In this document: positions 30,054-39,146 of the stretch, one piece after another | How the letters are laid out: every line of letters begins with the position of its first letter | How positions within the stretch are numbered: position 1 is the stretch's first letter | Source of the DNA: Sphaerotilus sp. | GTDB taxonomy: Bacteria > Pseudomonadota > Gammaproteobacteria > Burkholderiales > Burkholderiaceae_C | DNA length: 45,484 nucleotides | NCBI RefSeq assembly: GCF_013299175.1 | Contig: NZ_JAAFKF010000019.1 | Span: 1-45,484 of the forward strand | Direction of reading: 5' to 3' | The notes under the pieces: generated by a model | The model's database searches: none | What the model was told of the DNA's origin: nothing | What the model saw: only the letters and a program-made list of their open reading frames with translations | Made by a program: the position numbers and the translations under genes

Positions 30054-31553
30054 TCAGGGGTGATCGGCGATGACCTGCGCCACCGCCGCGGTGAGGCGGC
30101 GGGCATAGGGCACGTCGAGGAACTCGTTCGGCCCGTGGGCGTTGCTCTTCGGGCCGAGCACGCCGCAGACCATCATCTGTGCTTGCGGAAAACCGGCCTG
30201 CAGGAGGTTCATCAGCGGGATCGTGCCGCCCTGGCCGATGTAGCCGACCGGGGCGCCGAACTGCGCCTGTGACGCCGCGTTCAGCGACGTTTCCAGCCAC
30301 GGCGCGAGCGTCGGCGCATCCCAGCCGCTCGCGCCCCACGCCCCGGCGCGGCCGTCCGGGTGAAAGGTGACGCGGGCGTTGTAGGGCGCGTCGAGTTCGA
30401 GCAGGCGCTGGAGATCCTCGGCCGCCTGGTTCGCGTCCACCGTGGGCGGCAGGCGCAGGCTGAGCTTGAACGCGGTGTGCGGGCGCAGCACGTTGCCGGC
30501 GTTGCCCAGCGGCTGCATCCCGTCCACGCCCGTCACCGACAGCATCGGCCGCCACGTCCGGTTGAGCAGCGCCTCGGTCGGGTCGGCGCTCATCGGCAGC
30601 ACGGGCGTGCCATCCGCGCCGCAGGCCCAGGGCTGGCGCTTCCACACCTCGTCGCCGAGCACGGCGGCGGTGGCCCGCGCCTGCGCCAGTCGGTTGGCGG
30701 GCACCTCGACGTGGAACTGCCGCGGCAGCAGCCGGCCGGTGGCGCTGTCCTCCAGCCGGTCGAGCACATGCCGCAGGATGCGAAAACTCGACGGCACCAC
30801 GCCGCTGGCATCACCCGAATGCACGCCTTCGTCGAGCACCTCGACCTTGAGCGCGCCGCTGACCAGCCCGCGCAGCGAAGTCGTCAGCCAGAGCTGTTCG
30901 TAGTTGCCGGCGCCCGAGTCCAGACACACCACCAGGCTCACCGCGCCGAGCCGCTCGCGCAGCGCGTCCAGGTACGCCGGCAGGTCGCCCGAGCCGCTTT
31001 CCTCGTCGGTCTCGATCAGGCCGACGATGCGCGGGTGCGGGATGTTATGGGCCTTCAGCGCCTCGATGGCGGCGATGGCGGCGTAGACCGCGTAACCGTC
31101 GTCCGCACCGCCGCGCCCGTACAGGCGGCCATCGACCAGCTTCGGCGTCCACGGCCCGAGGTCGCCGCGCCAGCCGGTGAACTCGGGCTGCTTGTCGAGG
31201 TGGCCGTACATCAGCACGGTCGGCGTCTGCGCCACGCCCACCGCGGATTCGGGTCGGGTCGCGGCGACCTCGAACAGCAGCACCGGCGTGCGCGGCCGGC
31301 CCGCCTCGTCGGTGAGCCGCACGATCTCCAGCGCCAGCCCCGGCACGCGCCGCCCCGCCACCCAGTCCGCCGCCCGGCGCACCACCGTGTCGAGGTGGCC
31401 GTGCGCGACCCAGTCGGCGTCGAACATCGGGCTCTTGGCCGGAATCGCGATGTAGTCGTGCAGCTCGCGCACGATCTCGCGGTTCCAGGTGGCATCGACA
31501 TGGCGGCCGAGGGCGGCAGCGTCCGGGCGGGGGAGGCGGTCGGGTGCGTTCAT
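30054..31553 (-). CDS. M20 family metallopeptidase
   Basis: The 499-residue hydrolase has the two-zinc M20 ligands in MYGHLDKQPEF (His), GRGGADDGYA (Asp), IETDEESGSGD (Glu pair), CLDSG (Asp) and SNAHGPNEF (His). A dimerisation domain inserts between. This dipeptidase/DapE-like group cleaves dipeptides or N-acyl amino acids; the exact substrate is not predictable. The start at 31553 gives MNAPDRLPRPDA; the frame is open further upstream, but the divergent GGDEF gene lies there. Confidence 0.88.
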   Translation of the reverse strand: MNAPDRLPRPDAAALGRHVDATWNREIVRELHDYIAIPAKSPMFDADWVAHGHLDTVVRRAADWVAGRRVPGLALEIVRLTDEAGRPRTPVLLFEVAATRPESAVGVAQTPTVLMYGHLDKQPEFTGWRGDLGPWTPKLVDGRLYGRGGADDGYAVYAAIAAIEALKAHNIPHPRIVGLIETDEESGSGDLPAYLDALRERLGAVSLVVCLDSGAGNYEQLWLTTSLRGLVSGALKVEVLDEGVHSGDASGVVPSSFRILRHVLDRLEDSATGRLLPRQFHVEVPANRLAQARATAAVLGDEVWKRQPWACGADGTPVLPMSADPTEALLNRTWRPMLSVTGVDGMQPLGNAGNVLRPHTAFKLSLRLPPTVDANQAAEDLQRLLELDAPYNARVTFHPDGRAGAWGASGWDAPTLAPWLETSLNAASQAQFGAPVGYIGQGGTIPLMNLLQAGFPQAQMMVCGVLGPKSNAHGPNEFLDVPYARRLTAAVAQVIADHP

Positions 31554-31631
31554 GGACCGAGTGTAGGGAGGCTGGCCACTGGTACCGCACAGTGTGAAAC
31601 AATAAGTAAACAAGCGGTCCCCCAGGAAGCC

Positions 31632-32798
31632 ATGAAGATCAAGACGCGGATCAATCTGGTGCTCAGCGGTGCGGCGCTGGTGGCGATGGCGGCCATTGGA
31701 GGGGCGTCGTACTTCGGGTTGAAGGGCGAGGCCATCGCCACCGCCCGACGTGAAGCCGAGTTGCACCTGCAGGCCGTGGATGCCACCCGTGCCTACGCCG
31801 CCGAGGCGCTGCTGCCCGGTGCCTGGGAGGGCGACGCGGTCCAGCAGCGCCTGAGCGATGCGCGCCTCCTGGCCCAGGTGAACCGCCACTACGCCGGCCA
31901 CGACTACAGCGAAGTGCGCTGGACCGGCGAGGCCCCACACGAGCCAGCCCTGCTCCCCCTCATCGAGCGGCTGCGCACCCACCCGGACGAGACGCTGCTG
32001 CAGGTGGACGAAGACACCCCCGCCGCCCGGCTGACCTTCGTGCGGGCGCTGCGCGACACGGCGCCCAGCGCCTCCACCACGCCGGTGCTGACTGGGCTGC
32101 AGCGGGTGTCGATGCCGCTGGAGTTGCCGATGCAACGGGCGGTGGACGCCTTCTGGCGGCAAATGGGCGGCATGGCGCTGCTGGTGGTGGTGCTGTTCAT
32201 GGCGCTGAACCTGATGCTGCGCCGGCTGGTGGTGAATCCGGTGGACGTACACCAGCGCGCCCTGCGCCGGCTCGCCACGCAAGACAGCCTGACCGGCGCC
32301 ACCAACCGGCGCGGCTTCATGGACCGGCTGCTGCGCGCGCAGTCCGAAGCGGAGGCGCAGGCCGAGCCGCTGTCGCTGGTGATGGTCGATCTGGACCACT
32401 TCAAGCGCATCAACGACGAGCACGGCCATGGGGTCGGCGACGCGGTGCTGCGCGAGGTGGCGCACCGGATGCGGCGCCAGATCCGGCGGGCCGACCTGCT
32501 GGGGCGGCTCGGCGGCGAGGAGTTCGCGATCCTGCTGCCCGACACGGATCTGGTGGGCGCCCGCACGCAGGCCGAGCACCTGATGACCGCCCTGCGCAGC
32601 CAGCCCTTCCCGGCGGTGGGCACGGTGACGGCCAGTCTGGGGGTAGCGCAGTGGAACGGGCGCGAGGCCGCGTCGTCGTGGCTGCACCGGGCGGACCTGG
32701 CGCTCTACGAGGCCAAGCACCTCGGGCGCAACCGACTGGTCGTGGCCGAAGACCTGGACACCGACTTGCTCGCGACCCGGCCCGCTCGGCTGGATTGA
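31632..32798 (+). CDS. Membrane diguanylate cyclase
   Basis: The 388-residue protein makes cyclic di-GMP. A first membrane helix (about 8-30) and a second (about 178-198) flank a periplasmic region weakly like the Tll0287/DUF3365 sensor but without a heme CxxCH. The GGDEF domain follows, with DSLTGATNRRGFM, VDLDHFKRINDEHGH and GGEEF at 294-298. R285-x-x-D288 is a standard allosteric I-site. CAGGAAG precedes the ATG; the frame is open upstream but overlaps the peptidase. It ends 15 bases before the convergent metW stop. Confidence 0.9.
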   Translation: MKIKTRINLVLSGAALVAMAAIGGASYFGLKGEAIATARREAELHLQAVDATRAYAAEALLPGAWEGDAVQQRLSDARLLAQVNRHYAGHDYSEVRWTGEAPHEPALLPLIERLRTHPDETLLQVDEDTPAARLTFVRALRDTAPSASTTPVLTGLQRVSMPLELPMQRAVDAFWRQMGGMALLVVVLFMALNLMLRRLVVNPVDVHQRALRRLATQDSLTGATNRRGFMDRLLRAQSEAEAQAEPLSLVMVDLDHFKRINDEHGHGVGDAVLREVAHRMRRQIRRADLLGRLGGEEFAILLPDTDLVGARTQAEHLMTALRSQPFPAVGTVTASLGVAQWNGREAASSWLHRADLALYEAKHLGRNRLVVAEDLDTDLLATRPARLD

Positions 32799-32813
32799 CC
32801 GTGGTACGCTGGC

Positions 32814-33398
32814 TCAGCGCCGCTCGAACTTGAACACCGCCGTGCTGGCGCGCAGATTGGGCCAGTGGCGCACCACCTCGCCCTCGTGCAACCCGAAGGC
32901 GTCGAGGATGCGCAGGCCGTTCTTCTCGGCCAGGATGCGGAAATCGGCGAAGGTACCGACGCGGATGTTGGGCGTGTCGTACCACTGATACGGCAGCACC
33001 TTCGTCACCGGCATCCGTCCGCGCAGCACCTGCAGTCGGTTCGGCCAGTGCGCGAAGTTGGGGAAACTGACGATGCCAATGCGGCCGACGCGGGCGGTTT
33101 CCTGCAGCATGGCCTCGGTGTTGCGCAGGTTCTGCAGCGTGTCGAGCTGCAACACCACGTCGAAGCTGTTGTCCTCGAACAGGCTCAAGCCCTCTTCGAG
33201 GTTGCGCTGCAGCACGTTGACGCCACGCTGCACGCCCGCCAGCACCTTCGCATCGTCCAGCTCGACCCCGTAGCCGCGGCAGCTCCGCCGGTCACGCAGC
33301 AGCGCCAGCAGCGCGCCGTCGCCGCAACCGAGGTCCAGCACGCGGCTGCCCTCGGGCACCAGAGCGGCGATGATTTCCATGGCTTGGCGGTTGCTCAT
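32814..33398 (-). CDS. metW: Methionine biosynthesis protein MetW
   Basis: The 194-residue class I methyltransferase-fold protein has [15 protein letters not shown] (SAM-binding loop), [18 protein letters not shown] and [15 protein letters not shown], all characteristic of MetW. In proteobacteria it works together with MetX in homoserine activation. Its ATG overlaps the metX stop by four bases. Confidence 0.95.
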   Translation of the reverse strand: MSNRQAMEIIAALVPEGSRVLDLGCGDGALLALLRDRRSCRGYGVELDDAKVLAGVQRGVNVLQRNLEEGLSLFEDNSFDVVLQLDTLQNLRNTEAMLQETARVGRIGIVSFPNFAHWPNRLQVLRGRMPVTKVLPYQWYDTPNIRVGTFADFRILAEKNGLRILDAFGLHEGEVVRHWPNLRASTAVFKFERR

Positions 33399-34540
33399 GC
33401 GTGCAGCTCCCCCGTGGTGTCCGCGTGGATATTGTCGAAATAGCTGCGCACCACGCCGTGGTAACGCGCATCGTCGAGCAGGAAGGCGTCGTGGCCGTGC
33501 GGTGCGTCGATCTCGGCGTAGCTCACGTCACGGCGGTTGTCGAGCAGCGCCTTGACGATCTCGCGCGAGCGCAGCGGGCTGAAGCGCCAGTCGGTCGTGA
33601 AGCTCACCACCAGGAACTTCGCCTGCGCCCGCGCCAGTGCCGCCGACAGGTTGCCGCCGAAGTCGCGCGCCGGGTCGAAGTAGTCGAGCGCCCGGGTGAT
33701 CAACAAGTAGGTGTTGGCGTCGAAATACTCGCTGAACTTGTCGCCCTGGTAGCGCAGGTAGCTCTCGATCTGGAACTCGATGTCCTGGGTCGAATACGAC
33801 AGCTCGGCCGAGCGCAGCGTGCGACCGAACTTGGCTTCCATCGAGTCGTCGGAAAGGTAGGTGATGTGGCCGATCATGCGGGCCACGGTCAGGCCGCGTT
33901 TCGGGACGACGCCGTGCGCGTAGAAATGGCCGCCGTGGAACTCCGGGTCGGTGACGATGGCGCGGCGGGCGACCTCGTTGAAGGCGATGTTCTGCGCCGA
34001 GAGGTTCGGGGCCGAGGCGATGACCAGGGCATGGCGGACCCGCTCGGGGTATTGGAGCGTCCAGCCCAGCGCCTGCATCCCGCCGAGGCTGCCACCCACC
34101 ACGGCGGCGAGCTGCGCGATGCCCAGCCGGTCGAGCACGCGGGCCTGCGCGTCCACCCAGTCCTCCACCGTCACGACGGGGAAGTCGCTGCCGTAGGGGC
34201 GGCCGGTGTCCGGGTTGACGTGCATCGGGCCGGTCGAGCCGAAGCAGGAGCCGGGGTTGTTGACGCAGAGGACAAAGAAACGGTCGGTGTCCAGCGGCTT
34301 GCCGGGGCCGATGAGGTTGTCCCACCAGCCGACATTTTTCGGCTGGTCGGCATAGGCGCCAGCGACGTGGTGGCTGGCGTTGAGGGCGTGGCAGACGAGC
34401 ACGGCGTTGCTGCGCGCAGCGTTGAGCGTGCCGTAGGTCTCGTACAGGAGCGTGTAGTCCCGCAGTGCGGCACCGCTGCGCAGCGGCAGTGGCTCGGCAA
34501 AGTGCATCTGCTGCGCGGTGACTGGACCCGGCATCGACAT
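33395..34540 (-). CDS. metX: Homoserine O-acyltransferase MetX
   Basis: MetX acylates homoserine in the first committed step of methionine synthesis; in betaproteobacteria succinyl-CoA rather than acetyl-CoA may be the donor. The 381-residue alpha/beta hydrolase has nucleophile S151 in [12 protein letters not shown], the acid in FTTDWRFSP and H350 in HGHDAF. GGGAG precedes the ATG by seven bases. A SAM-II riboswitch 75 bases upstream shows repression by S-adenosylmethionine. It forms an operon with metW. Confidence 0.95.
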   Translation of the reverse strand: MSMPGPVTAQQMHFAEPLPLRSGAALRDYTLLYETYGTLNAARSNAVLVCHALNASHHVAGAYADQPKNVGWWDNLIGPGKPLDTDRFFVLCVNNPGSCFGSTGPMHVNPDTGRPYGSDFPVVTVEDWVDAQARVLDRLGIAQLAAVVGGSLGGMQALGWTLQYPERVRHALVIASAPNLSAQNIAFNEVARRAIVTDPEFHGGHFYAHGVVPKRGLTVARMIGHITYLSDDSMEAKFGRTLRSAELSYSTQDIEFQIESYLRYQGDKFSEYFDANTYLLITRALDYFDPARDFGGNLSAALARAQAKFLVVSFTTDWRFSPLRSREIVKALLDNRRDVSYAEIDAPHGHDAFLLDDARYHGVVRSYFDNIHADTTGELHA

Positions 34541-34560
34541 GGAGAGGCTCCCGACAACGA

Positions 34561-34614
34561 CTAGAAAGCAAACAACCCGGCGCCGCCATCGAGGCAGTCA
34601 CCGAGTCGTCGGGT
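34561..34614 (-). terminator. Possible expression platform of the metX riboswitch
   Basis: On the minus strand, ACCCG (34614-34610) can pair with CGGGT (34579-34575). An inner hairpin CTGCC-TCGAT-GGCGG (34597-34583) and the T-rich TTGTTTGCTTTCT run follow or sit within it, forming a possible attenuator between aptamer and metX. In an alternative fold CCCGA can pair with TCGGG next to the ribosome site. Neither fold has been computed. Confidence 0.35.
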
Positions 34615-34615
34615 G

Positions 34616-34668
34616 CCCCTCTTTAGCGGCATTTGTAGAGCGCCCGCAATCCGGACCAAATCGGCGCT
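34616..34668 (-). ncRNA. SAM-II riboswitch upstream of metX
   Basis: The minus strand reads AGCGCC, GATTTGGTCCGGATTGCG, GGCGCT, then CTACAAATGCCGCTAAAG and AGGGG. The stem AGCGCC/GGCGCT, the loop pattern GATTT..CCG.ATTGC and the 3' pattern AAATG..GCTAAA.AGGGG match the SAM-II (SAM-alpha) metX aptamer almost position by position. Binding of S-adenosylmethionine should lower metX-metW expression. From here to 34868 I see no other feature. Confidence 0.9.
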
Positions 34669-34868
34669 GTGGAGGGCGAGTGTAGCGCGGCAGGTGCCAC
34701 GCCCGCCGGCGCGGCCGCTCTGCGCGATCGGGCGCCCCGTGGTCCCCGAGACGGGTGGCACCGCGGCTGCAGAGGCCCGCGAGTTCGGGATGGGTGGCCG
34801 CCAGACGATCCGATCACAATTGTTACACCGTGGTTCTATTCGTCACCACCCCTTCACCGACCTGCCCC

Positions 34869-35660
34869 GTGACCCTGCCGCAACTCTCTGACCTGCCGAA
34901 CGACCCCTGGCTGCTGGCCCTGTGTACGGTGGCGGCCCTGGCCGTGGCGGGGTTGGTGTGGGGGCGCTGGATGCCGGGCCGCCTGCGCCGGCCATTCGAG
35001 CCTAGCAGCGGCTGGCCGGGCACCCACGGCACGACCGGCCACGCCTCGCTCGGAGAGGTGCAGGACCGGCTCGGCATGCAGTTGCTCACCGCGCGCACCC
35101 TGGCACAGGTCGGCAACGGTGTACCACCCGGCGCACCGCGGCTGCAGCAGCTCGACCACCAGCTCGCCCAGGCCCTGCTGTCACTGCGCCTGATGCGGGA
35201 CGCGATGCGCGCAGAGCCGGCTTCGCTCGCCGATGGACTCACGGGGCTGCAGGCGCATTTCCAGCCCGTGCTGACCGAGCGGGGCGTCCGGCTGGAGTGG
35301 GAGCTGACGCCGCAAGCCGAACAGGTGGCCTTGTCGGCGCGGGAGCGGCTGCACCTGCTGCGGGTGGTGCAGGAGGCCCTGGACAACGCTGTGGCACACG
35401 CACGCCACGCGACGCTGGTCTCGGTGTCCTGCCGCCTGCTGGCGCCGCGAGGGCAGCGCCAGCACCTGGCGCTGGTGGTCCAGGACGACGGACGCAGCCA
35501 CGGCGGCGCCATCCACGTCCAGCGGCCGGATTTTGTCTACACCGGCACCGGCCTGGCGCGGCTGGAGCACCAGGCCGCCGAGATTGGTGCCAGGCTCGCC
35601 ATGGGGCCAGGACCGAGCGGGTGGGTCGTCGAGGTGACGCTGCCGCTGCCGCTGGCGTGA
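34869..35660 (+). CDS. Orphan histidine kinase-like protein (HisKA_3/HATPase type)
   Basis: The 263-residue protein has one membrane helix (about 13-30) and a helical dimerisation stretch, LDHQLAQALLSLRLMR. The ATPase domain follows with N-box VVQEALDNAVAHARH, DDGRSHGG and TGTGLARLEHQAAEIGARL. NarX/DesK-type kinases normally have LHD-x-LAQ; here the residues read LDH-x-LAQ (D96, H97), so histidine and aspartate are exchanged. No sensor domain and no response regulator are nearby. The start is uncertain (GTG at 34869 used; GTGs at 34830 and 34755 are open). Confidence 0.65.
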   Translation: MTLPQLSDLPNDPWLLALCTVAALAVAGLVWGRWMPGRLRRPFEPSSGWPGTHGTTGHASLGEVQDRLGMQLLTARTLAQVGNGVPPGAPRLQQLDHQLAQALLSLRLMRDAMRAEPASLADGLTGLQAHFQPVLTERGVRLEWELTPQAEQVALSARERLHLLRVVQEALDNAVAHARHATLVSVSCRLLAPRGQRQHLALVVQDDGRSHGGAIHVQRPDFVYTGTGLARLEHQAAEIGARLAMGPGPSGWVVEVTLPLPLA

Positions 35661-35662
35661 CG

Positions 35663-36283
35663 TCAGGGCGTGGGGGGCAGCGTGTTGGCGAAGCTCGGAC
35701 GCAGTGAGAGCTTCTGCATCAGGCGCGCCAGATTGGGATGTTCTTCGCGCCAGGCAATGTGCGGGAAGCGGAAGTCCAGATAGCCCAGCGCGCACCCGAC
35801 GGAGATGTCCGCCAGCGAAGGATGCAGGCCCGCGAACCAGGGCCGATCCTCCAGACCGCGGCCCAGGGCGAGCACGCTGGCGTGGACCTTGCCCATCTGG
35901 CGGTCGATCCAGGCGGCGCTGCGCTCGTGTTCGGCGCGGCCGGGCCAGGTGGTTTCCAGACGCGCCAGCACAGCCGCATCGAGCAGACCGTCGGCCAACG
36001 CCTCCCAGGTACGCACCTCCGCACGCTCGCGGCCCTTCTCGGGGATGAGGCGGCCGACCGGGGACAGCGTGTCCACGTATTCGACAATCACACGCGAATC
36101 GAACAGCGTGTCGCCCCCTTCGAGCATCAGACAGGGAACTTGGCCCAGTGGATTGGCTTCATTCAGACTCGACGGGTCGGACCAGGGGTCTTCCAGCACG
36201 AGCTTGTAATCGAGTTTCTTCTCCGCCAGCACGATACGCACTTTGCGAACGTAGGGGCTGGTGAGCGAGCCGATGAGTTTCAT
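35663..36283 (-). CDS. Glutathione S-transferase family protein
   Basis: The 206-residue protein has the thioredoxin-like N-terminal domain (GSLTSPYVRKVRIVLAEKK with a probable catalytic Ser, NPLGQVPCL cis-proline region, DSRVIVEYVD for the glutathione gamma-glutamyl group) and an all-helical C-terminal domain with LADISVGCALGYLDFR. It conjugates or reduces with glutathione; the substrate is unknown. Its stop is two bases from that of the convergent kinase-like gene. Confidence 0.9.
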   Translation of the reverse strand: MKLIGSLTSPYVRKVRIVLAEKKLDYKLVLEDPWSDPSSLNEANPLGQVPCLMLEGGDTLFDSRVIVEYVDTLSPVGRLIPEKGRERAEVRTWEALADGLLDAAVLARLETTWPGRAEHERSAAWIDRQMGKVHASVLALGRGLEDRPWFAGLHPSLADISVGCALGYLDFRFPHIAWREEHPNLARLMQKLSLRPSFANTLPPTP

Positions 36284-36369
36284 GAGCAGGCGTGGAATTT
36301 GTATTTTTGCGGGGGAAGTCCCTGGCCCATTCTAGCCGGCTGCTCCCGCAGACGTGCAAACGCCGCACC

Positions 36370-37953
36370 TCACGCCGCGATCTGCTGGTGCTGGAGCCGG
36401 CCAGCGCGCATTTCCTCGTCACAGCGGCGCATGAGCGTCTCGATGGTGTCGCCGGGACGCGCTTGCGCATGGCTGATGCTGACCTGCACCACCAGCCCGC
36501 CGGTCAGGGCCGACCAGTCGTGCGCGAGCACCGCCTCGGCGATGCGCTGGCAGACACGCGCCGTGTCGTCGGCCGACGAGCGGTGCAGGAGCACGGCGAA
36601 TTCGTCGTGGGTCCAGCGGGCCGGCAGATCGCCCGCCCGCAAGGTCTCGCGCAGCAGCCGAGCCACCGCGCACAGCACGCGGTCGCGGATCAGCGGTGCA
36701 TGGCGCTCGGCCAGCGTCTGCAGCCCCGTGACCCCGATCTGCAGCACCGAACAGCGCGCCCGCGACAAGTCCATCGTGCGCAGCATCTCCTGGGCCAACT
36801 GCAGAAAATAGCCTCGGGCGTGCAAGCCGGTCAGGCTATCGTCTGGTGGCAGGCTGAGCCGCGTGCGCTGTTGCAGTTCCCGCGCACGGGTCTGGGTGAA
36901 AAACTGCGCCAGCCGGGCATGGCCGGGCAAGGCGCGGGCGTGGCCGCCATGGCGGCGCTGTGCGCTCTCCCGCGCCACGTCCAGGGCCTGGGCGTGCTTG
37001 CCCTGGCCGAGCAGCAGGTGGACCAGCATCTGGGCGCCCTGCTCGGCCAGGGCTTCGTGGGACAGGCGGTGGGCCTCGTCGAAGACACGGCGGGCCGATG
37101 CCTCGGCAGCCGGCCACGCCCGCTGTTTCAGCGCAATCTCGGCCGCAGCCCAGACCGCGAGCAGGTCCAGCCAGGGCCGCTCGTCCTGCGTCAGCGGGCG
37201 AATGGAGGCCAGTTGAACCCGCGCGCGCTCGGTCTCGCCGCGCCAGCAGGTCAACAGCACCTGGACCCAGCCAAGCTGGAAGCGACCAGCGCGGGGCACC
37301 AGCGCATGCAGCCCGCCCGGCGTGGCATCGCAGCACTGCAGCACCTCGGCCACCGTGGCCTGTACCGCCAGACACGCGGGCGCATCCGCACCGCGCTCGT
37401 CCTGCCGGATGCAGTGCCACACCTGGGCGCAGGCGCGCTCGATGAGCCATTGCACCAGCCGCCCGGCGGACCCCGACTGCCGCACGGACTCCAGCGCACG
37501 GTCGAAGCAGTCCTGCGCCGCAGCGTTCTGCCCCGCCCAGACGAAGGCCAGTGCCAAGGCTTCTGCGGCCAGGAGGCGGTCGTCGGTGTCCTGCATGTCG
37601 TCGGCGAGGTGCTGGGCCAGCAAACCCGCCTCGATCGCCTCGTCGGTGCGGTTCAGCACGGCAGCCGCCGTGCAGGCCAGCGCCTGCGCCTGCACCAGGT
37701 CGCGGTCGGCGTCGCCCACCCGCAGCAATGCCATGGCCCGGCGCGCCGCTTCCAGCATGTCGAGGTAGGCGGACTGGTGCTGGTCGCACTGCGCGCGGTG
37801 GAGCCAGCCGCGGGCCTGTGCCAGCACGTCGTCGCAGGCAACGGCGCGTTCAATCAACTGCGCAGCGCGCAGACGGCAGTCGCCGACAGCGCCGGAGCGC
37901 CACAGGACGCGGCAAGTCGAGTCGAGTTCGTCCAAGCGCAGCAGGTTGGTCAT
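36370..37953 (-). CDS. TPR-like repeat protein with degenerate GGDEF domain
   Basis: The 527-residue protein has no membrane segment. The first 360 residues are helical repeats of TPR type (AQDCFDRALESVRQSG, AEASARRVFDEAHRLS, AQALDVARESAQR). The C-terminal GGDEF domain keeps DSLTGLHARGYFLQL and the strand LPARW but has THDEF instead of GGDEF. It also has QIGVTGLQTLAERH in place of the DLDHFKxIND metal site, so cyclase activity is unlikely. It may bind nucleotide or act as a protein-binding regulator. GGGGA precedes the ATG at 37953. Confidence 0.75.
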   Translation of the reverse strand: MTNLLRLDELDSTCRVLWRSGAVGDCRLRAAQLIERAVACDDVLAQARGWLHRAQCDQHQSAYLDMLEAARRAMALLRVGDADRDLVQAQALACTAAAVLNRTDEAIEAGLLAQHLADDMQDTDDRLLAAEALALAFVWAGQNAAAQDCFDRALESVRQSGSAGRLVQWLIERACAQVWHCIRQDERGADAPACLAVQATVAEVLQCCDATPGGLHALVPRAGRFQLGWVQVLLTCWRGETERARVQLASIRPLTQDERPWLDLLAVWAAAEIALKQRAWPAAEASARRVFDEAHRLSHEALAEQGAQMLVHLLLGQGKHAQALDVARESAQRRHGGHARALPGHARLAQFFTQTRARELQQRTRLSLPPDDSLTGLHARGYFLQLAQEMLRTMDLSRARCSVLQIGVTGLQTLAERHAPLIRDRVLCAVARLLRETLRAGDLPARWTHDEFAVLLHRSSADDTARVCQRIAEAVLAHDWSALTGGLVVQVSISHAQARPGDTIETLMRRCDEEMRAGRLQHQQIAA

Positions 37954-38268
37954 GTGTTCCCCATCAAGTGGCGGAAAGTATGAGACGCCCCGCCACGCCG
38001 ACCTGCGAAAAAATCGACGATTGCCACAAATTTCACTTCGCTAACCCCGCAAACGAGGGATATAGCCGGAAATGGAATACCTTGCCAAGGTCCGCCAAAG
38101 GGCGCTGGCGCCCCCCACACCAGGCAGGGAGCGTGGAAGGAGCGGGATTTCTTGCGTCCGCATGAACAGCCAGTCGTCTGCATGGGAATATGGCCCACGT
38201 TTCATGAGAATCTGTGAACCTTGACACGTCTGCAAGACAACAACACGGTTTTGAACGGTTCTGACTGG
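37954..38268. other. 315-base intergenic region with a candidate promoter and hairpins
   Basis: On the minus strand TTGGCA (38088-38083) and TATATC (38064-38059) are 18 bases apart, a candidate promoter for the degenerate GGDEF gene. CCTTG-C-CAAGG (38080-38090) is an 11-base palindrome over the -35 box, and GGGCGC-TG-GCGCCC (38100-38113) is a hairpin. Short open frames here show no coding signature. Confidence 0.4.
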
Positions 38269-39132
38269 ATGCCCACCATGATGCCTGCCCTGGCTGCCTC
38301 CGCCTCCGTGCGTACACGCCCACCTGTCGAGGTCTCGGGTCGCTCGGCGATCCGCTTTGACGAGGTGCTGCTGGCCACCGAGCGGCTCGCGCGCTGGCGC
38401 ATCGGCGCCACAGTGACTTACCGCCCGCTGAGCGACGAATCCCCACGCCGCGTGGCCCAGCGCCTGCTCGCCAGCCTGGCGCCGTTGTCCGGGCTGCGCG
38501 CCAATGCGCAGTTGCTGGTGCAGGTGGCCGCACTGGGCCACGACCGTGGACTGCTGAACGAGGTACTGCACGCTGCCGGAGCCGCTTCGGTGGCGGTGAC
38601 GCTGGACATGGCCGCGCCGGAGCAGTCGGACGCGCTGCTGGCATGCGCCACCGAGCTGCACCCGATCCACGGCGATCTGGGCCTGACCCTGTCCTGCGAC
38701 CGGGCGCGCAGCCCGGTCGATGCCGACACGGCCTGCGACATGGGCCTGCGGCTGCGCCTCGTGCAGGAGCGGCGCCACGAGACGGGGGCGGCACGCAAGG
38801 CATCGGCGCTGGCGTTTGCGCACATGGTCGAGCGGGTGGCCGGCCGTGCCTGCCATGTCACCCTCGTCTGCCACGATCCGCAGATCGTCACCGACAGCCT
38901 GGAGCGGCTGCGCGCCGCCGGCACGCCGGTGGCGCTGGAGCTGCTGCCCGAGCTGCCGCACCAGGGCGTGCTGTGGGTGGCACGCACGCACCACCTGCCG
39001 ATCCGCAGTTGTGTCAGCTATGGCCGCCCGCTGCCTGCCGAGGGTGCCACCGCGCACAGCCCGCGGGTGCTGTGGTGGTCCACGCTGAGCAACAGCCTGG
39101 GCACGCTGCTGCCGATGGCCGGCCACGCCTGA
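38269..39132 (+). CDS. Divergent proline-dehydrogenase-like barrel protein
   Basis: The 287-residue protein resembles the order of motifs in monofunctional proline dehydrogenases. ASVAVTLDMAAPEQSDALL stands where FVRIDMEDS-type segments occur, GDLGLTLSCDRARSPVDAD where the QAYL segment occurs, and LRLRLVQERR in place of RLVKGAY. CHVTLVCHDPQIV and PVALELLPELP stand in place of ATHD and FQMLYG. Key lysine and other flavin/substrate residues are changed, so it may not oxidise proline. A TTG at 38221 is open but ATG 38269 is preferred; ribosome site weak. No partner is adjacent. Confidence 0.5.
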   Translation: MPTMMPALAASASVRTRPPVEVSGRSAIRFDEVLLATERLARWRIGATVTYRPLSDESPRRVAQRLLASLAPLSGLRANAQLLVQVAALGHDRGLLNEVLHAAGAASVAVTLDMAAPEQSDALLACATELHPIHGDLGLTLSCDRARSPVDADTACDMGLRLRLVQERRHETGAARKASALAFAHMVERVAGRACHVTLVCHDPQIVTDSLERLRAAGTPVALELLPELPHQGVLWVARTHHLPIRSCVSYGRPLPAEGATAHSPRVLWWSTLSNSLGTLLPMAGHA

Positions 39133-39146
39133 GTGACGCGCGGCGG

